From assembly GCA_963971535.1 (NCBI GenBank), contig OZ020594.1:110650643-110714642 (forward strand): a DNA stretch of 64,000 nt, in the 5' to 3' direction. A program made the translations under genes and the position numbers. The notes under the pieces were generated by a model. That model saw only the letters and a list, made by a program, of their open reading frames with translations, had not been told where the DNA came from and made no database searches. This stretch comes from Notolepis coatsorum. Taxonomy: Eukaryota; Chordata; Actinopteri; Aulopiformes; Paralepididae. Position 1 is the stretch's first letter, and each line of letters begins with the position of its first letter. Positions 42,667-54,145 of the stretch are shown in pieces.

Positions 42667-42911
42667 CGGTTAACTGTGAGCCAGACGGCTTAGAGAAGTA
42701 CTGTACATAGAGCGGTAATGCTCAGATTGCTCATTGAGTCATGACTATAAATGCAAAACGTAATTGTCGTATTTTTTATCATTATAATTATTTAATTCCG
42801 ATGATAGAAACAGTCCGTCTGTAGAATCGACTTGAAGAAGCTCTTGGAACCCAAACTCCTGTATCCAATAATAATAATAATAAATCTATCTGATAGAGGG
42901 GATTAGTGTTG
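42667..42911. other. Unassigned sequence
   Basis: Between two MITE clusters. Only a short (AAT)n at 42868-42882 was noted. Confidence 0.35.
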
Positions 42912-42970
42912 TCACGATACTGGAATGTCTACCTTCGATACGATACCTTGAAAAGTATCGATATTCGATA

Positions 42971-44226
42971 TAGGGCTGGGCGATATGGCCAAAAACGTTA
43001 TCGCGATAAAATTATTAAATTATTTTCATATAACTCGATATCGATAATTATCGTCGATATAATGTCTGTCAAGTTTAATTAACTTCTTATGCCCGGCGCC
43101 GATGGACGAGCTATTAATAGACTTGTTTTTCTGCTGCGAATGTCTCGAGTTGATGTCATCATCAGTCCGCGCACATTAGCAGTTAGCCAGAGCGAGCAGT
43201 GTATCCCATGACAATGTACTAAATATCCCTAAAATACTCTGTTCCGCCCCAATACATTGCAACGACTTCCACCGTATACCACACACTACTATAACCGTGG
43301 CATCAGAATTCACGCCACACACATACTCGGCACGAATATAAATAAAATAGCGCCGTGCAAGCTAATTATCCTAGCCAGCCAAACTATACAATTGCGCCGT
43401 GCAAGCTAATTATCCTAGTCAGCCATGTTGCCAATGTACTAAATATCCCTAAAATACTCTTTTTCCGCCCCAATACATTGCAACGACGTCCACCGTATAC
43501 CACACACTACTATAACCGTGGCATCAGAATTCACGCCACACACATACTCGGCACGTAAATATATAAAATAGCGCCGTGCAAGCTAATTATCCTAGCCAGC
43601 CAAACTATACAATTGCGCAGTGCAAGCTAATTATCCTAGCCAGCCATGTTGCCAATGTACTAAATATCCCTAAAATACTCTGTTCCGCCCCAATACATTA
43701 CAACGACGTCCACCGTATACCACACACTACTATAACCGTGGCATCAGAATTCACGCCACACACATACTCGGCACGTAAATATATAAAATAGCGCCGTGCA
43801 AGCTAATTATCCTAGCCAGCCAAACTATACAATTGCGCCGTGCAAGCTAATTATCCTAGCCAGCCATGTTGCCAATGTACTAAATATCCCTAAAATACTC
43901 TGTTCCGCCCCAATACATTACAACGACGTCCACCGTATACCACACACTACTATAACCGTGGCATCAGAATTCACGCCACACACATACTCGGCACGTAAAT
44001 ATATAAAATAGCGCCGTGCAAGCTAATTATCCTAGCCAGCCTTGAGTAGTCCTACCTCTCTACCCAGAGGTGCAGCGCGGGTCTCCTTCGCTCTCGGCCA
44101 TCTCCTTCACTGATTGGTTGTTAGTGCGTGTGCTCATATCCAAGCTTGGAAAAAATTGTTTCATGTTTATTTCGCGGAAATAATTTATCGCGATAGTTAT
44201 CGTTATCGTTTTATCGCCCAGCCCTA
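42971..44226. mobile_element. hAT-type MITE containing a 220-bp tandem array
   Basis: Ends TAGGGCTGGGCGATAT and CGCCCAGCCCTA, target duplication ATTCGATA / ATTCGACA (7 of 8) at 42963-42970 and 44227-44234. The interior holds the tandem array at 43216-44042. Confidence 0.9.
43216..44042. repeat. Tandem repeat, 220-bp unit
   Basis: Just under four copies of a roughly 220-bp unit, each containing CCGTGGCATCAGAATTCACG and two copies of GTGCAAGCTAATTATCCTAG. Units 2-4 are almost identical, so the array expanded recently. Confidence 0.95.
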
Positions 44227-44736
44227 ATTCGACACCATTTTCGATACCACGGGGGAAAAGGTTCATTTTCGATACCACGGGGGAAAAGGTTCAATCTTAA
44301 AATGTAAAAAAAAATTAAAATAAAAAATGTTTTATACATTTTGCTTTTGTTGCTGGTTGATTCTCCTCAGCTTCTCTCTCGTACTATAAGAGAAGATAAA
44401 TATAACACTTTTAAAACCCTTTGTTTATCTTTAGATCACACATTTAAAAATAACTGTTCATCTCACTTCAATCATTTTTATTGCAGAACATGGTATTTTC
44501 TCAAGCAGACAGATGTAAACACTGTAATCTGTGTTGCATGTACCTGACAAACTGAACTGTTTGTATTACAGTCATATTCCGGAACGTGTGTGTGGACTAC
44601 TGTACTATTACAGGTATTGAGATGAACAATGCAACTTCCTTATACAAAAAAAAAATATATTAAATATCGATATTTCGGGAAATGAGTATTGAAACCGTTT
44701 TAAATATGTATCGATTTTTCGATATTTTTGACAACA

Positions 44737-45822
44737 CTAAGAGGTACTGTGGCGCCTGGCTCTGAAGGCTGAGCGTGGCTCTGAGAGGTACTGTGGCGCC
44801 TGGCTCTGAAGGCTGAGCGTGGCTCTGGTACTGTGGCGCCTGGCTCTGAAGGCTGAGCGTGGCTCTGAGAGGTACTGTGGCGCCTGGCTCTGAAGGCTGA
44901 GCGTGGCTCTGAGAGGTACTGTGGGGCCTGGCTCTGAAGGCTGAGCGTGGCTCTGAGAGGTACTGTGGCGCCTGGCTCTGAAGGCTGAGCGTGGCTCTGA
45001 GAGGTACTGTGGCGCCTGGCTCTGAAGGCTGAGCGTGGCTCTGGTACTGTGGCGCCTGGCTCTGAAGGCTGAGCGTGGCTCTGAGAGGTACTGTGGCGCC
45101 TGGCTCTGAAGGCTGAGCGTGGCTCTGAGAGGTACTGTGGGGCCTGGCTCTGAAGGCTGAGCGTGGCTCTGAGAGGTACTGTGGCGCCTGGCTCTGAAGG
45201 CTGAGCGTGGCTCTGAGAGGTACTGTGGCGCCTGGCTCTGAAGGCTGAGCGTGGCTCTGAGAGGTACTGTGGGGCCTGGCTCTGAAGGCTGAGCGTGGCT
45301 CTGAGAGGTACTGTGGCGCCTGGCTCTGAAGGCTGAGCGTGGCTCTGAAAGGTACTGTGGCGCCTGGCTCTGAAGGCTGAGCGTGGCTCTGAGAGGTACT
45401 GTGGCGCCTGGCTCTGAAGGCTGAGCGTGGCTCTGGTACTGTGGCGCCTGGCTCTGAAGGCTGAGCGTGGCTCTGAGAGGTACTGTGGCGCCTGGCTCTG
45501 AAGGCTGAGCGTGGCTCTGAGAGGTACTGTGGGGCCTGGCTCTGAAGGCTGAGCGTGGCTCTGAGAGGTACTGTGGCGCCTGGCTCTGAAGGCTGAGCGT
45601 GGCTCTGAGAGGTACTGTGGCGCCTGGCTCTGAAGGCTGAGCGTGGCTCTGAGAGGTACTGTGGCGCCTGGCTCTGAAGGCTGAGCGTGGCTCTGAGAGG
45701 TACTGTGGCGCCTGGCTCTGAAGGCTGAGCGTGGCTCTGAGAGGTACTGTGGGGCCTGGCTCTGAAGGCTGAGCGTGGCTCTGAGAGGTACTGTGGGGCC
45801 TGGCTCTGAAGGCTGAGCTCAA
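44737..45822. repeat. 44-bp GC-rich minisatellite with higher-order pattern
   Basis: About 25 units built around CGCCTGGCTCTGAAGGCTGA. Variants are a shortened unit lacking several bases (44825, 45041, 45433) and a unit with GGGGCC in place of GGCGCC. The first ten units follow a five-unit pattern repeated twice. Because no unit contains a stop on the minus strand, the array gives a spurious 361-codon frame. Confidence 0.97.
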
Positions 45823-46200
45823 AGGACTGTTTGTTATTTAAGATGAGGTCGGACTCGGCACGGACAGATTTGTGTTCATTGTGCTGCTTTTATAAAGCCT
45901 CAAATGACGGCTTACAATATTTCATGAAAGCAAAGTGTTTTGTTTGTCTAAGATTTCAAAAGGTTTAAACTTTACAGCACTGACAAAGTTGAACAAAGTG
46001 CTGTACAAGTTATTAACATTAAAACATTAAAAAAAAATAAAAAAAAATTAAAGTTTAAAAATATTTGTTTTAATTTTCTATTTCGATTAATTTCGTACCA
46101 TAGGCGGCGGGTATGTAAGGCCAGGCGAGGCTATGTCGACCCAAACCAGCAGCCCCAGTCTGCGCATTATTATAGGCAGCCTAGGCTACGATATTGTGTG
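45823..46200. other. Unassigned sequence
   Basis: No gene recognised. An A/T-rich stretch is present near 46020-46085. Confidence 0.35.
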
Positions 46201-46229
46201 TGTGCGGGCTGCTGCAGCCCGGTGGTGAC

Positions 46230-46560
46230 AATACGCAAGGGTCGGCCAACCAAGGTGTCAATGGCAGTAGGTGTGGTGGCCGTTTAACATTCCAGACTGC
46301 AGGCAGTAACCAATCACGCCGCATCATCAAACTAACCGATGCCAGTCTGGTCTTCAAAATCCTCCATGGTCTAGCCCCACTTTCCGATTTTTCACCTCCA
46401 GCCTCTCCAGGTTCACCAGAACTGTTGTACCGGGTGACTTGGCTGTTCCATTAAGGACAAGTACATTTAGCAAATCAGCCCTCTCCGTGAGAGCTGCCAA
46501 GACCTGGAACTCCATTCCAAGTTAAATGCCGCCTGGGCATAACACGGATCACCTGAGGCC
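46230..46560 (+). pseudogene. LINE C-terminal fragment (third LINE type)
   Basis: Translated pieces in more than one frame read as the end of a LINE RT protein: SLVFKILHGLAP, then after frameshifts a conserved ALSVRAAKTWNSIP-type block near 46480. It is old, with several frameshifts, and not closely related to the other LINEs here. Confidence 0.55.
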
Positions 46561-47240
46561 AAGGGCTTGCTGTACGAGGGGCATGATGAGACCGAGTCAG
46601 AGTTAATCAAATCGTGGAAACTTTTTAGAGCTAATATGTACATTGTTTTCAAAGCAGCTTCACATTGAAAGTGATCTCACAGACAAACTTAAAGCAGAAA
46701 AGATCATTGATGCGCGAAACGTCGCATTTTTTTTGTTGCATTAAGGTAAGACAATGGTTAATCATATTGGATGTCTTCATTTGAACAATTAATTTGCACT
46801 ATATGAAATGAGTGGGGCTCGCTGTAGTAGCCTAGTGGGTGTGTGTATTGTATGAAATCAGAACCTGGACAGCACCGTTTGCGTGCAAGCAAAAAAGAAA
46901 AAGGAAAACCATCCCATCTACAGCCTACCCTAATGTCCAGCTCACCCGCCACCTATGGATTGTACAACTTCAAGGCTCCTTTCGAGCCGCTTCTGCAAGG
47001 AGGAGCAATAAGAGGAAACAATGTTTACATGTTTGTACTTACAGATGTTGTGGTGTCCAGTCTGCTGTCTGGTTCCACAAGAAGAAGGTTCTGATCCAGA
47101 TGTTTGAGTAGAAAGCCTTGGTCCAGTAGAGTTCCGTCACAGAGACACTTTACACTAGAAACACACAAAGCGTGTGTCAGTCATTCAGGAAGATGTGTTG
47201 TGGAGCGGATCGAGGGCGAGGCTACTTTCAGAGAGGAGAG
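46561..47240. other. Unassigned sequence
   Basis: No gene confirmed. On the minus strand a good splice-donor-like GTAAGTAC lies near 47037-47044 after a short open stretch, but without a partner exon I do not call it. Confidence 0.3.
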
Positions 47241-47370
47241 GGAAAACACGCGAGAACAGCCGGGGAGGAGGCAGGGAAGTGGAGAAAACACACGAGAGCA
47301 GCCGGGGGAGGAGGCAGGGAAGTGGAGAAAACACGCGAGAGCAGCCGGGGAGGAGGCAGGGAAGTGGAAC
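47241..47370. repeat. Short tandem repeat, about 43 bp, three copies
   Basis: Units contain AAAACACGCGAGAGCAGCCG and AGGAGGCAGGGAAGTGGA. The array lies directly before a LINE 3' tail. Confidence 0.85.
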
Positions 47371-47398
47371 ACTTCGCCTCGTTTCAACAGGGATTACT

Positions 47399-47942
47399 AT
47401 TGATTGAAAACTTTATTTAACAGATTGCAGAATGGGTACAATACAGTACGGATCAATACACACAATTGTTAAGGGGATGCAGACCAGAGAAAGACTTTCG
47501 TCTTGTTTACATCAGGGTCCCCCATTTTCAATTCATAGTGACATTTATGACATACACAACATACATGACATCATGACATTTATGGCATAGGGACATACAT
47601 GACATACAGGTATTTAGTACGGTTACATTTGTGACATATACGATATGCAAATATACAGTACTGTTACCCATAGATCCTGACAGAGAATATATACATACGG
47701 TGGGGAGGAGACTGTACATTAGGAGGGGGTGGGTGGGTGGGAGAGAAATATACATACGGTGGGGAGAGAATATATACATACGGTGGGGAGGAGACTGACT
47801 ATTAGGAGGGGGTGGGGGGGTTTGGACATTTACGGTGGCCAGTTTCGAATTGCAGCCTCCCGTAGGTGCTCTTTAAGAGTGGTTTTGAATGTGGGTAGGG
47901 ATTCACATTCCTTTACAGCTTTGGGTAGGGCGTTCCACATTG
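47399..47942 (-). mobile_element. L2-like LINE copy 3, 3' end only
   Basis: 3' tail, a 3' UTR with GGTGGGGAG repeats, and the last codons of the ORF (MWNALPKAVKECESLPTF). It is truncated to about 540 bp. Its 3' UTR differs from copies 1 and 2 and resembles copy 6. Confidence 0.85.
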
Positions 47943-48024
47943 ATTGAATTGATTGATTGAAAAGTTTATTAACAGATTGCAGAATGGGTACAGTACAGTA
48001 CAGCTCAATACATACAATTGTTAA

Positions 48025-48975
48025 CACTTTGGCTGCCTAAGGTTAAATTCATGATATACCATAGATTGCCAGCGCTATTTGTCTATGGAGAAAGTCCCCT
48101 TCTTTGCAGGGCTATAACTTTTTAAATTCTATTGCTACATTGCCATTATTAGGGCCCATTCAAAGTCCTATATGTATTGTTCATTGTGTAGCAACGTTAA
48201 ACTTTTTCATTCACATATTCATAGTAAAGTATGGTCTAATGTATAAGTATGTTTTCATCTCTTTCTGCAGCTTTCTCCAGAACGTGATATATAGCCCCAA
48301 ATGCATTATATTGATGATGAAATACAGTTTGATGGCAATCAGCGCGATATAGAAAATTCCAACTAGACGTACTTCTAGAAGTTACTACACGTCATCTGAT
48401 GTTGACCGGATGGGCGAGGGGGCGTTTATAATTCCGTGGGCAGCGTTATACCAATCATCTAATGTGGGTCAAATGTTGCTAATAGCAGTTAGTATCGAAG
48501 ACGGTAACGTTACACGCTGAAACTCACCCCAGTCTCCACGCGCCGTTGGGCGATCATCGTAGTGTAGAAATTTTATCATTATGGGATATATTTTTACCCG
48601 GTCCATCTCCAGCTTGTATAATGGTATATACGTCCAAATCATGTTGTTTATCGAGTTATTGCCAATCGATCACCGTGTAGCGTGACGAGCCAGAGTCCCA
48701 TGACCCATAGCGAGCGCCCGGAAGTACTACGGTCGTCATAACAACCTCTATTCAACATCCTGTTTGGCGATTGCGCCGATCGGCCACCAGATGGCGCTCC
48801 TGAACCGCCAGAGAGCTCAGTGGGTCCTGCTGGTGGATCTCAGGCCAGCGGAGGGGACATATGAATCCGATCGCAGATTTTAGAAATATTGATATAAGGA
48901 CGACGTAACGCGTCCTCCGGCAACTTTAGCATGGCCAGCAAAGACGTCTAAAGACGGGTCCCGGCACTCAAAGTG
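48025..48975. mobile_element. piggyBac-like MITE in LINE copy 4
   Basis: Flanked by TTAA at 48021-48024 and 48976-48979. Ends CACTTTGGCTGCC and, in reverse, CACTTTGAGTGCC. The intact LINE reads CAATTGTTAAGGGGATG, so the target was the LINE's own TTAA. No transposase found. Confidence 0.9.
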
Positions 48976-50038
48976 TTAAGGGGATGCAGACCAGAGAAAG
49001 ACTTTCGTCTTGTTTACATCAGGGTCCCCCATTTTCAATTCATCATAACATATATGACATACATGACATAAAGATAAGACAGTACTGCTACATCTATACA
49101 TTTATGACATATCAGATTTGCAAATACAGTACTGTTTGTGATACAAAAAGTTACCAGAAAAAGAGTGTATATACAGTTGACGTAGAAACTGTACATTGGA
49201 GGAGGTTGGGTGGGTGGGGTTGGGTGGGTGGGTGGGCGGCACTGGGCGCTGTACATTGGAGGTGGGGGGGGGGGGGGTTGGGTAGGGGGACACACACACA
49301 CTGTACACTGTACATTGGAATACTGACAAAGCCATACTTGGTCATTTACTGTACAACTGGGTTAGGACATTTGTAGGGGCCAGTTTTGAATTGTAGTCTC
49401 CCGTAGGTTTTCTTTCAGAGTGTTTTTGAAAGTGGGTAGTGATTCACATTCCTTTACAGCTTTGGGTAGGGCGTTCCACATTGATGTGGCATAATTGCGA
49501 AACGTGTTTAGTCCCTTGTTTGAGCCGAATCTGGGTTTAACATGATTTGTGGAGCTCCCTCTGGTGTTGTGATCGTGGTATTCACTGACCTTTGGGAAGT
49601 ATTTTGACATGTACATGGGACCTTGGTCGCGTAGTGTATCTTGTAGACCAGGCCCATTGCAAGTTGCTGTACTCTGTCATCTACTCTAAGCCATCCTAGA
49701 TTGTCAAAGTGGGCAGGGGTGAGGTGGGTTCTAGGAGTCAGGTCAAGCAGTAGTCTGACTAGCTTGTTTTGAGATGTTTGTAATTTGTTTTTTAGTGCCT
49801 TTGATGTGCTTTGGTACCATGAGGTGCAAGCATAGTCGTAGTACCCTTGAATGAGTGCTCCTGCCAGAGTCTTCAGGGTATTCTTGTTTACCAGGGAGGA
49901 GATCCGGTACAAGAATCGAGTTCATTGGTTGACTTTTTTTATTACATTGGATGCCATCTTGTCACAGGAAAGATTAGCCTCTAGGATGGAACCCAGGTAG
50001 GTAATTTCATCTTTCCTTGTGACAATATTGTCACCCAC

Positions 50039-50520
50039 TGTAACTGAGGGGTACAATTCCCTGACTGTATTGAGAGTATGGTATCATTAAACCATTACTT
50101 AGTTATGCAGGGCTGTACGCTAAGCTTTTTCACTAGGGGCACACTTGCCCCTAAATGAGAAATTTAGGGGCAAAGAATATTTTTTAGGGGCAAATTTTTA
50201 AATAACTATTTTACCATTATAGTAGGGCTGGGCGATATGGCCTCTAAATGATATCGCGATATTTTGACATGCATCAAAAATGCTTGATTTAACCCTTTGA
50301 TGCATACAGTCACGCCAATATGATGATTATAATAAGTCCCTGCAACATATGTTTGCATTATTAAACCATGAAGATGCTTTAAAAAATAATTTAATGAAAA
50401 TGTACTAAGAGTAGTCTACTGACACACTAATAAAAAAAATTGCTTACATCTAAGACAATTTATATAAAAACTCTTGGGTGCCTTTTACACAGTACTGTGT
50501 TTTCTATCCACTTTAGCCAA

Positions 50521-50597
<77 letters not shown>

Positions 50598-50747
50598 CAC
50601 TACTGTGAGAAAATAATAATCACACAGACTTAATGATTTTAGAATATTTCAGATAATGAAATTAAATGTTTATATCATCAACTATCCAGTTAGTATTTAT
50701 ACTGTGTGTAACATTTGGCTACTTTAAATCATTGAATGTAGAGAGAG

Positions 50748-50788
<41 letters not shown>

Positions 50789-52653
50789 GCAAGAACGAAC
50801 AAGAGAGCCAGCCCCCCCCTTCGCGTTTTGATAGTCTAAGCTGCCGTAGGTGATGACGTCACACTCGAATGTAAACAGGAAGAGATGGAGACACACGGAG
50901 ATGGAAATTCAATGATATACAGAAATGAATAATAACCAATAAATATGAAGTTATGTTTAAACTTCTGTTGTCAAGCGTTGTCAATATAACTCACCCCCTT
51001 TCCTCACGAATGGAACTAGTCTTGTGGAGTCCGCTTTGACCGTTTTCCAGGGTTAGCAGAGATCGCTAGTTAGCTTAGCATAATCCTAATGGTAACCTTG
51101 GTTAGTAGCTACCGTTAGCTCATTGCTCGTGTCAATTAAATTGCATGTTATTAAAGGTCCGCGCTGGTCTGTCTAATGAAATTACAACCGCAACATTATA
51201 TTGCACTGTACAGCCCTGGTTGTAGGCTAATGTTTTACTACAATTTGTATGGATTAATTTAGGAGTGAAATGCGAATGAAGGGTTGAAATCACCACTCGC
51301 AAGCTTGCCCCCAGATATTATTTTAAACTTGCACGGACCAAATTAGGGGGCAATTTGCGATCATATCATCGCAGTGTACAGGCCTGTTATGTACTTTAAT
51401 TACTGGCCATACAGTACACGGTATATATGGTGAACACCCACACAATAACACGGCTTAACAAAGAAAGTCATATTTAGAAGTATTTATTAGAAGAGCAGCA
51501 ATAGTAGATTACAATATTGAGAATTATGAGTTGCGCTTATATGGCGAAGAACACTTAAGTAGGTCAAGAGTGTAAGTCCATGAGCATATTACGATGGGTA
51601 TAATTAATACCACCTGTAGCATAAGAATTATATAAGGCACACTCGTAGTCAGCTGGAGATACTAAGGGGGTTCCCTCCGGTTGTAAGCCAGCAGGGGAGA
51701 GGAATTGTCGGGAGCAAAAGTCTGGATCAACGGGGAATAAAGAGACTCCAGATACAGGAGACGGTGCAATAATCCCTTGGTCCTTAGACAAAGCAACAGC
51801 TATACTCCGGTATGCATGGCAGCATGGATGAAAGCTAGCCAGCCTCTGTGGGTCCTAGAGGCGGGCTCGACGGTGCTCCTCACAGGGTAGATCCCACACA
51901 GCAGTGGGGTAGACGGTTCTCTGCTCCAGCAGCCACAGTACCAAAGCAATATAATCCAGCCGGAAAAGGCTCTGCATTCGTCGGTGTAGGTTATCCAGTG
52001 TACATATCCACACGGTTCTCGTCTAGGACTCCTCGGATGGCGGCACGAGGGTAGGCCGCCCATCCTGGATAAGTGCACTAGCTTGGTACGACGAACCGGT
52101 GGTAATGCTGGTCACTGTAGAACGGTAGCCGCACGATACACTATACATAATAGACTATTACTTTATAATAGAATAGGTCGAACTCGACGATACAGCGTTA
52201 AACTCTGACACTTTAGCTATCAATTCGCACGCGGTTCTCAAGGCTCTATTTAGGGGCAAAAGGGGCCCACTTCACGGCACGTTGTATCGTGGTGAAGGCT
52301 TCAGCTTTAAGTTACTAAGTGCTTCTGTATCCACCTGCGCCGTATTTATACGTAAGGTGAATAATCTAGTGCCAACCTCAGTTCTGTCTCGTATTACTGC
52401 GCAAACCTGGGCATGTTGAGACATGTCTTAGCGGTGGCTTTGAACTAGACATTGGGGGTATGGCCGTTGGCGCCTAGGGGGTCGCTGTCCAATAGGAGAA
52501 CGAATATTATAGTCTGGCCTGTACCTAGGTAAAGGGATATTCCGTGTATATGTACAAAGAATATACAAGGGATATCAGACGATATACAAATATTATACAA
52601 TATATCTCAAGTAATAAATATATATATTCGGTTTAATCTGACCCTTTGTAACA
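50039..52653 (-). mobile_element. BEL/Pao solo LTR with nested hAT
   Basis: It starts TGTAACTGAGGGG and ends with TTTGTAACA, related to but diverged from the LTRs of the element at 5744-14143. Flanked by the 5-bp duplication CCCAC (50034-50038 and 52654-52658) inside the LINE. Without the hAT at 50108-51386 it is about 1.34 kb. The internal region was presumably lost by LTR recombination. Confidence 0.9.
50108..51386. mobile_element. hAT-type element, copy 1 of a pair
   Basis: 1279 bp. Ends CAGGGCTGTACGC and CAGTGTACAGGCCTG. Both flanks read TTATG, so the visible duplication is 5 bp (6 if GTTATG is counted). It contains AGGGGCAAA repeats, an (AC)n(AT)n tract at 50521-50590, a (GA)n tract near 50740-50785, and a partial copy of the GGGCTGGGCGATAT MITE near 50222. 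No transposase. Confidence 0.75.
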
Positions 52654-53229
52654 CCCACTGTAACCGAGAAGCCGTCGGTCTTGCCGAGTTTGTTATTTGA
52701 ACCGAAGAGAATGGACTCTGTTTTGCCCATGTGTAATGATAGTTTGTTGTCGGCGAGCCATATGCAGATTTTGCCTAGTTCCGAGCTGAGGGCTTTTTCA
52801 ACCTGTAACTTGTTCTTGTCAGAGACCAGCAGGGCTGAGTCGTCCGCAAACAGGAACAAGTTGCAGTCACAAGCTGACGACATGTCATTTGCATAAATTA
52901 GGAATAATAGCGGTCCTAGTATGCTTCCTTGTGGAACACCACAGCTCACTGTGAGGGGGGGGATAGGGTACCGTTTACCTCCACCATCTGTTCTCTCCCC
53001 TCCAGGTAGGATTGTATCCAGCTCACTGATAGACTATCAAAACCAATTCCTTTTAGCTTGTCAATCAGAATGGTGTGATTGACAGTGTCGAAGGCCTTTT
53101 GTAGGTCCAGCAGGACCATGCCGCAGTATTTGCCCGCGTCCACCTCTTGTTTGATGTGGTCGTTCAAATAGAGAAGGCATGTGTCAGTGGAGTGGGATGT
53201 TCTGAAGCCAGATTGGAATTCGTAGATTA

Positions 53230-53695
53230 GGTACATGGGCACCTTAGTGGTGTAGTGTATCTTGTAGATCAGGCCCATTGCAAGTTGCTGTACTCTGTCG
53301 TCTACTCTAAGCCATCCTAGGTAGTCAAAGTGGGCAGGGGTGAGGTGGGTTCTAGGAGTAAGGTCAAGTAGAAGTCTGACCAGTTTGTTTTGTGATGTTT
53401 GTAATTTAGTTTTTAGCGCCTTTGAGGTGCTTTGGTACCATGAGGTGCAAGCATAGTCGTAGTACCCTTGAATGAGTGCTCCTGCCAGAGTCTTCAGGGT
53501 ATTGTGGTTTACCAGAGAGGAGATCCGGTACAAGAATCTAGTTCGTTGGTTGACTTTTTTTATTACCTTGGATGCCATTTTGTCACGAAAGTCTTTCTCT
53601 GGTCTGCATCCCCTTAACAATTGTGTGTATTGAGCCGTACTGTATTGTACCCATTCTGCAATCTGTTAATAAAATGTTCAATCAATCAGTCAAAT
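53230..53695 (+). mobile_element. L2-like LINE copy 5 with inverted 5' part
   Basis: 53230-53587 is LINE coding sequence in minus orientation (KMASKVIKKVNQRTRF through YKIHYTTKVPMY), and 53588-53695 is the LINE 3' end in plus orientation with a TCAATCAATCAG tail. A 5' segment inverted against its own 3' end is the mark of twin priming. The inverted part joins copy 4 at 53229/53230, giving a spurious fused frame of 224 codons. Confidence 0.7.
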
Positions 53696-53948
53696 CAAAC
53701 TCACCGAAGACTATGCAGCCCTAGTGTAATTCCCTCTTATGCGATGATGACAGCAACACGTTCTTTATAGCACTGGTGGGATTAATTTCAAATCCGGACG
53801 GTGAGAACTGTGAAACACATACATGAAATACAATAAATCACAGATCAAATAATAACAACAAACATCCATCTTATTTCTACTCGTCTCTTAGTGTCACATG
53901 TCTTTGCAATAATATTGTTAAACAAATTAACTTAACCTAAAAAACACA
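53696..53948. other. Unassigned sequence between LINE copies
   Basis: No gene or repeat recognised in this 250-bp stretch. Confidence 0.4.
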
Positions 53949-54145
53949 TTGAATGAATGAATGAATGAATGAATGAAAACTTTATTTAACAGATTGCAGA
54001 ATGGGTACAATACAGTACGGCTCAATACACACAATTGTTAAGGGGATGCAGACCAGAGAAAGTCGTTTGTCTTGTTTACATCAGGGTCCCCCATTTTCAT
54101 TTCATATTGACATTTATGACATACACAACATACATGACATACAGG

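Larger units (their letters stand above)
42912..44732. mobile_element. MITE with TAGTGTTGTCA ends
   Basis: The left end TAGTGTTGTCACGATAC and the right end TTTTTGACAACACTA are inverted over about 11 bases, with TCGATATTCGAT-type repeats at each end. No clear target duplication. It contains the complete MITE at 42971-44226. Confidence 0.65.
47941..53229 (-). mobile_element. L2-like LINE copy 4, split by two elements
   Basis: Minus-strand copy with tail at 47941-47965, 3' UTR, C-terminal coding region (49381-50038) and RT region (52659-53229), truncated at the 5' end near 53229. It is interrupted by a piggyBac-like MITE at 48025-48975 and a BEL solo LTR at 50039-52653. It belongs to the same subfamily as copies 7 and 8 (shared GCGACCAAGG variant). 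Confidence 0.85.

Noticed and set aside
44737-45822. A 361-codon minus-strand frame that looks like a repetitive protein
   Set aside because: It arises because the 44-bp satellite unit has no stop on that strand; the unit length is not a multiple of three, so the peptide cycles through all frames. No start context or domain.
46840-47110. Possible host exon with a GTAAGTAC donor on the minus strand
   Set aside because: No partner exon, no recognisable protein family, and overlapping frames on both strands.
52946-53620. A fused 224-codon LINE protein
   Set aside because: It joins the C-terminal region ahead of the RT region and results from two adjoining LINE copies, not a real gene.
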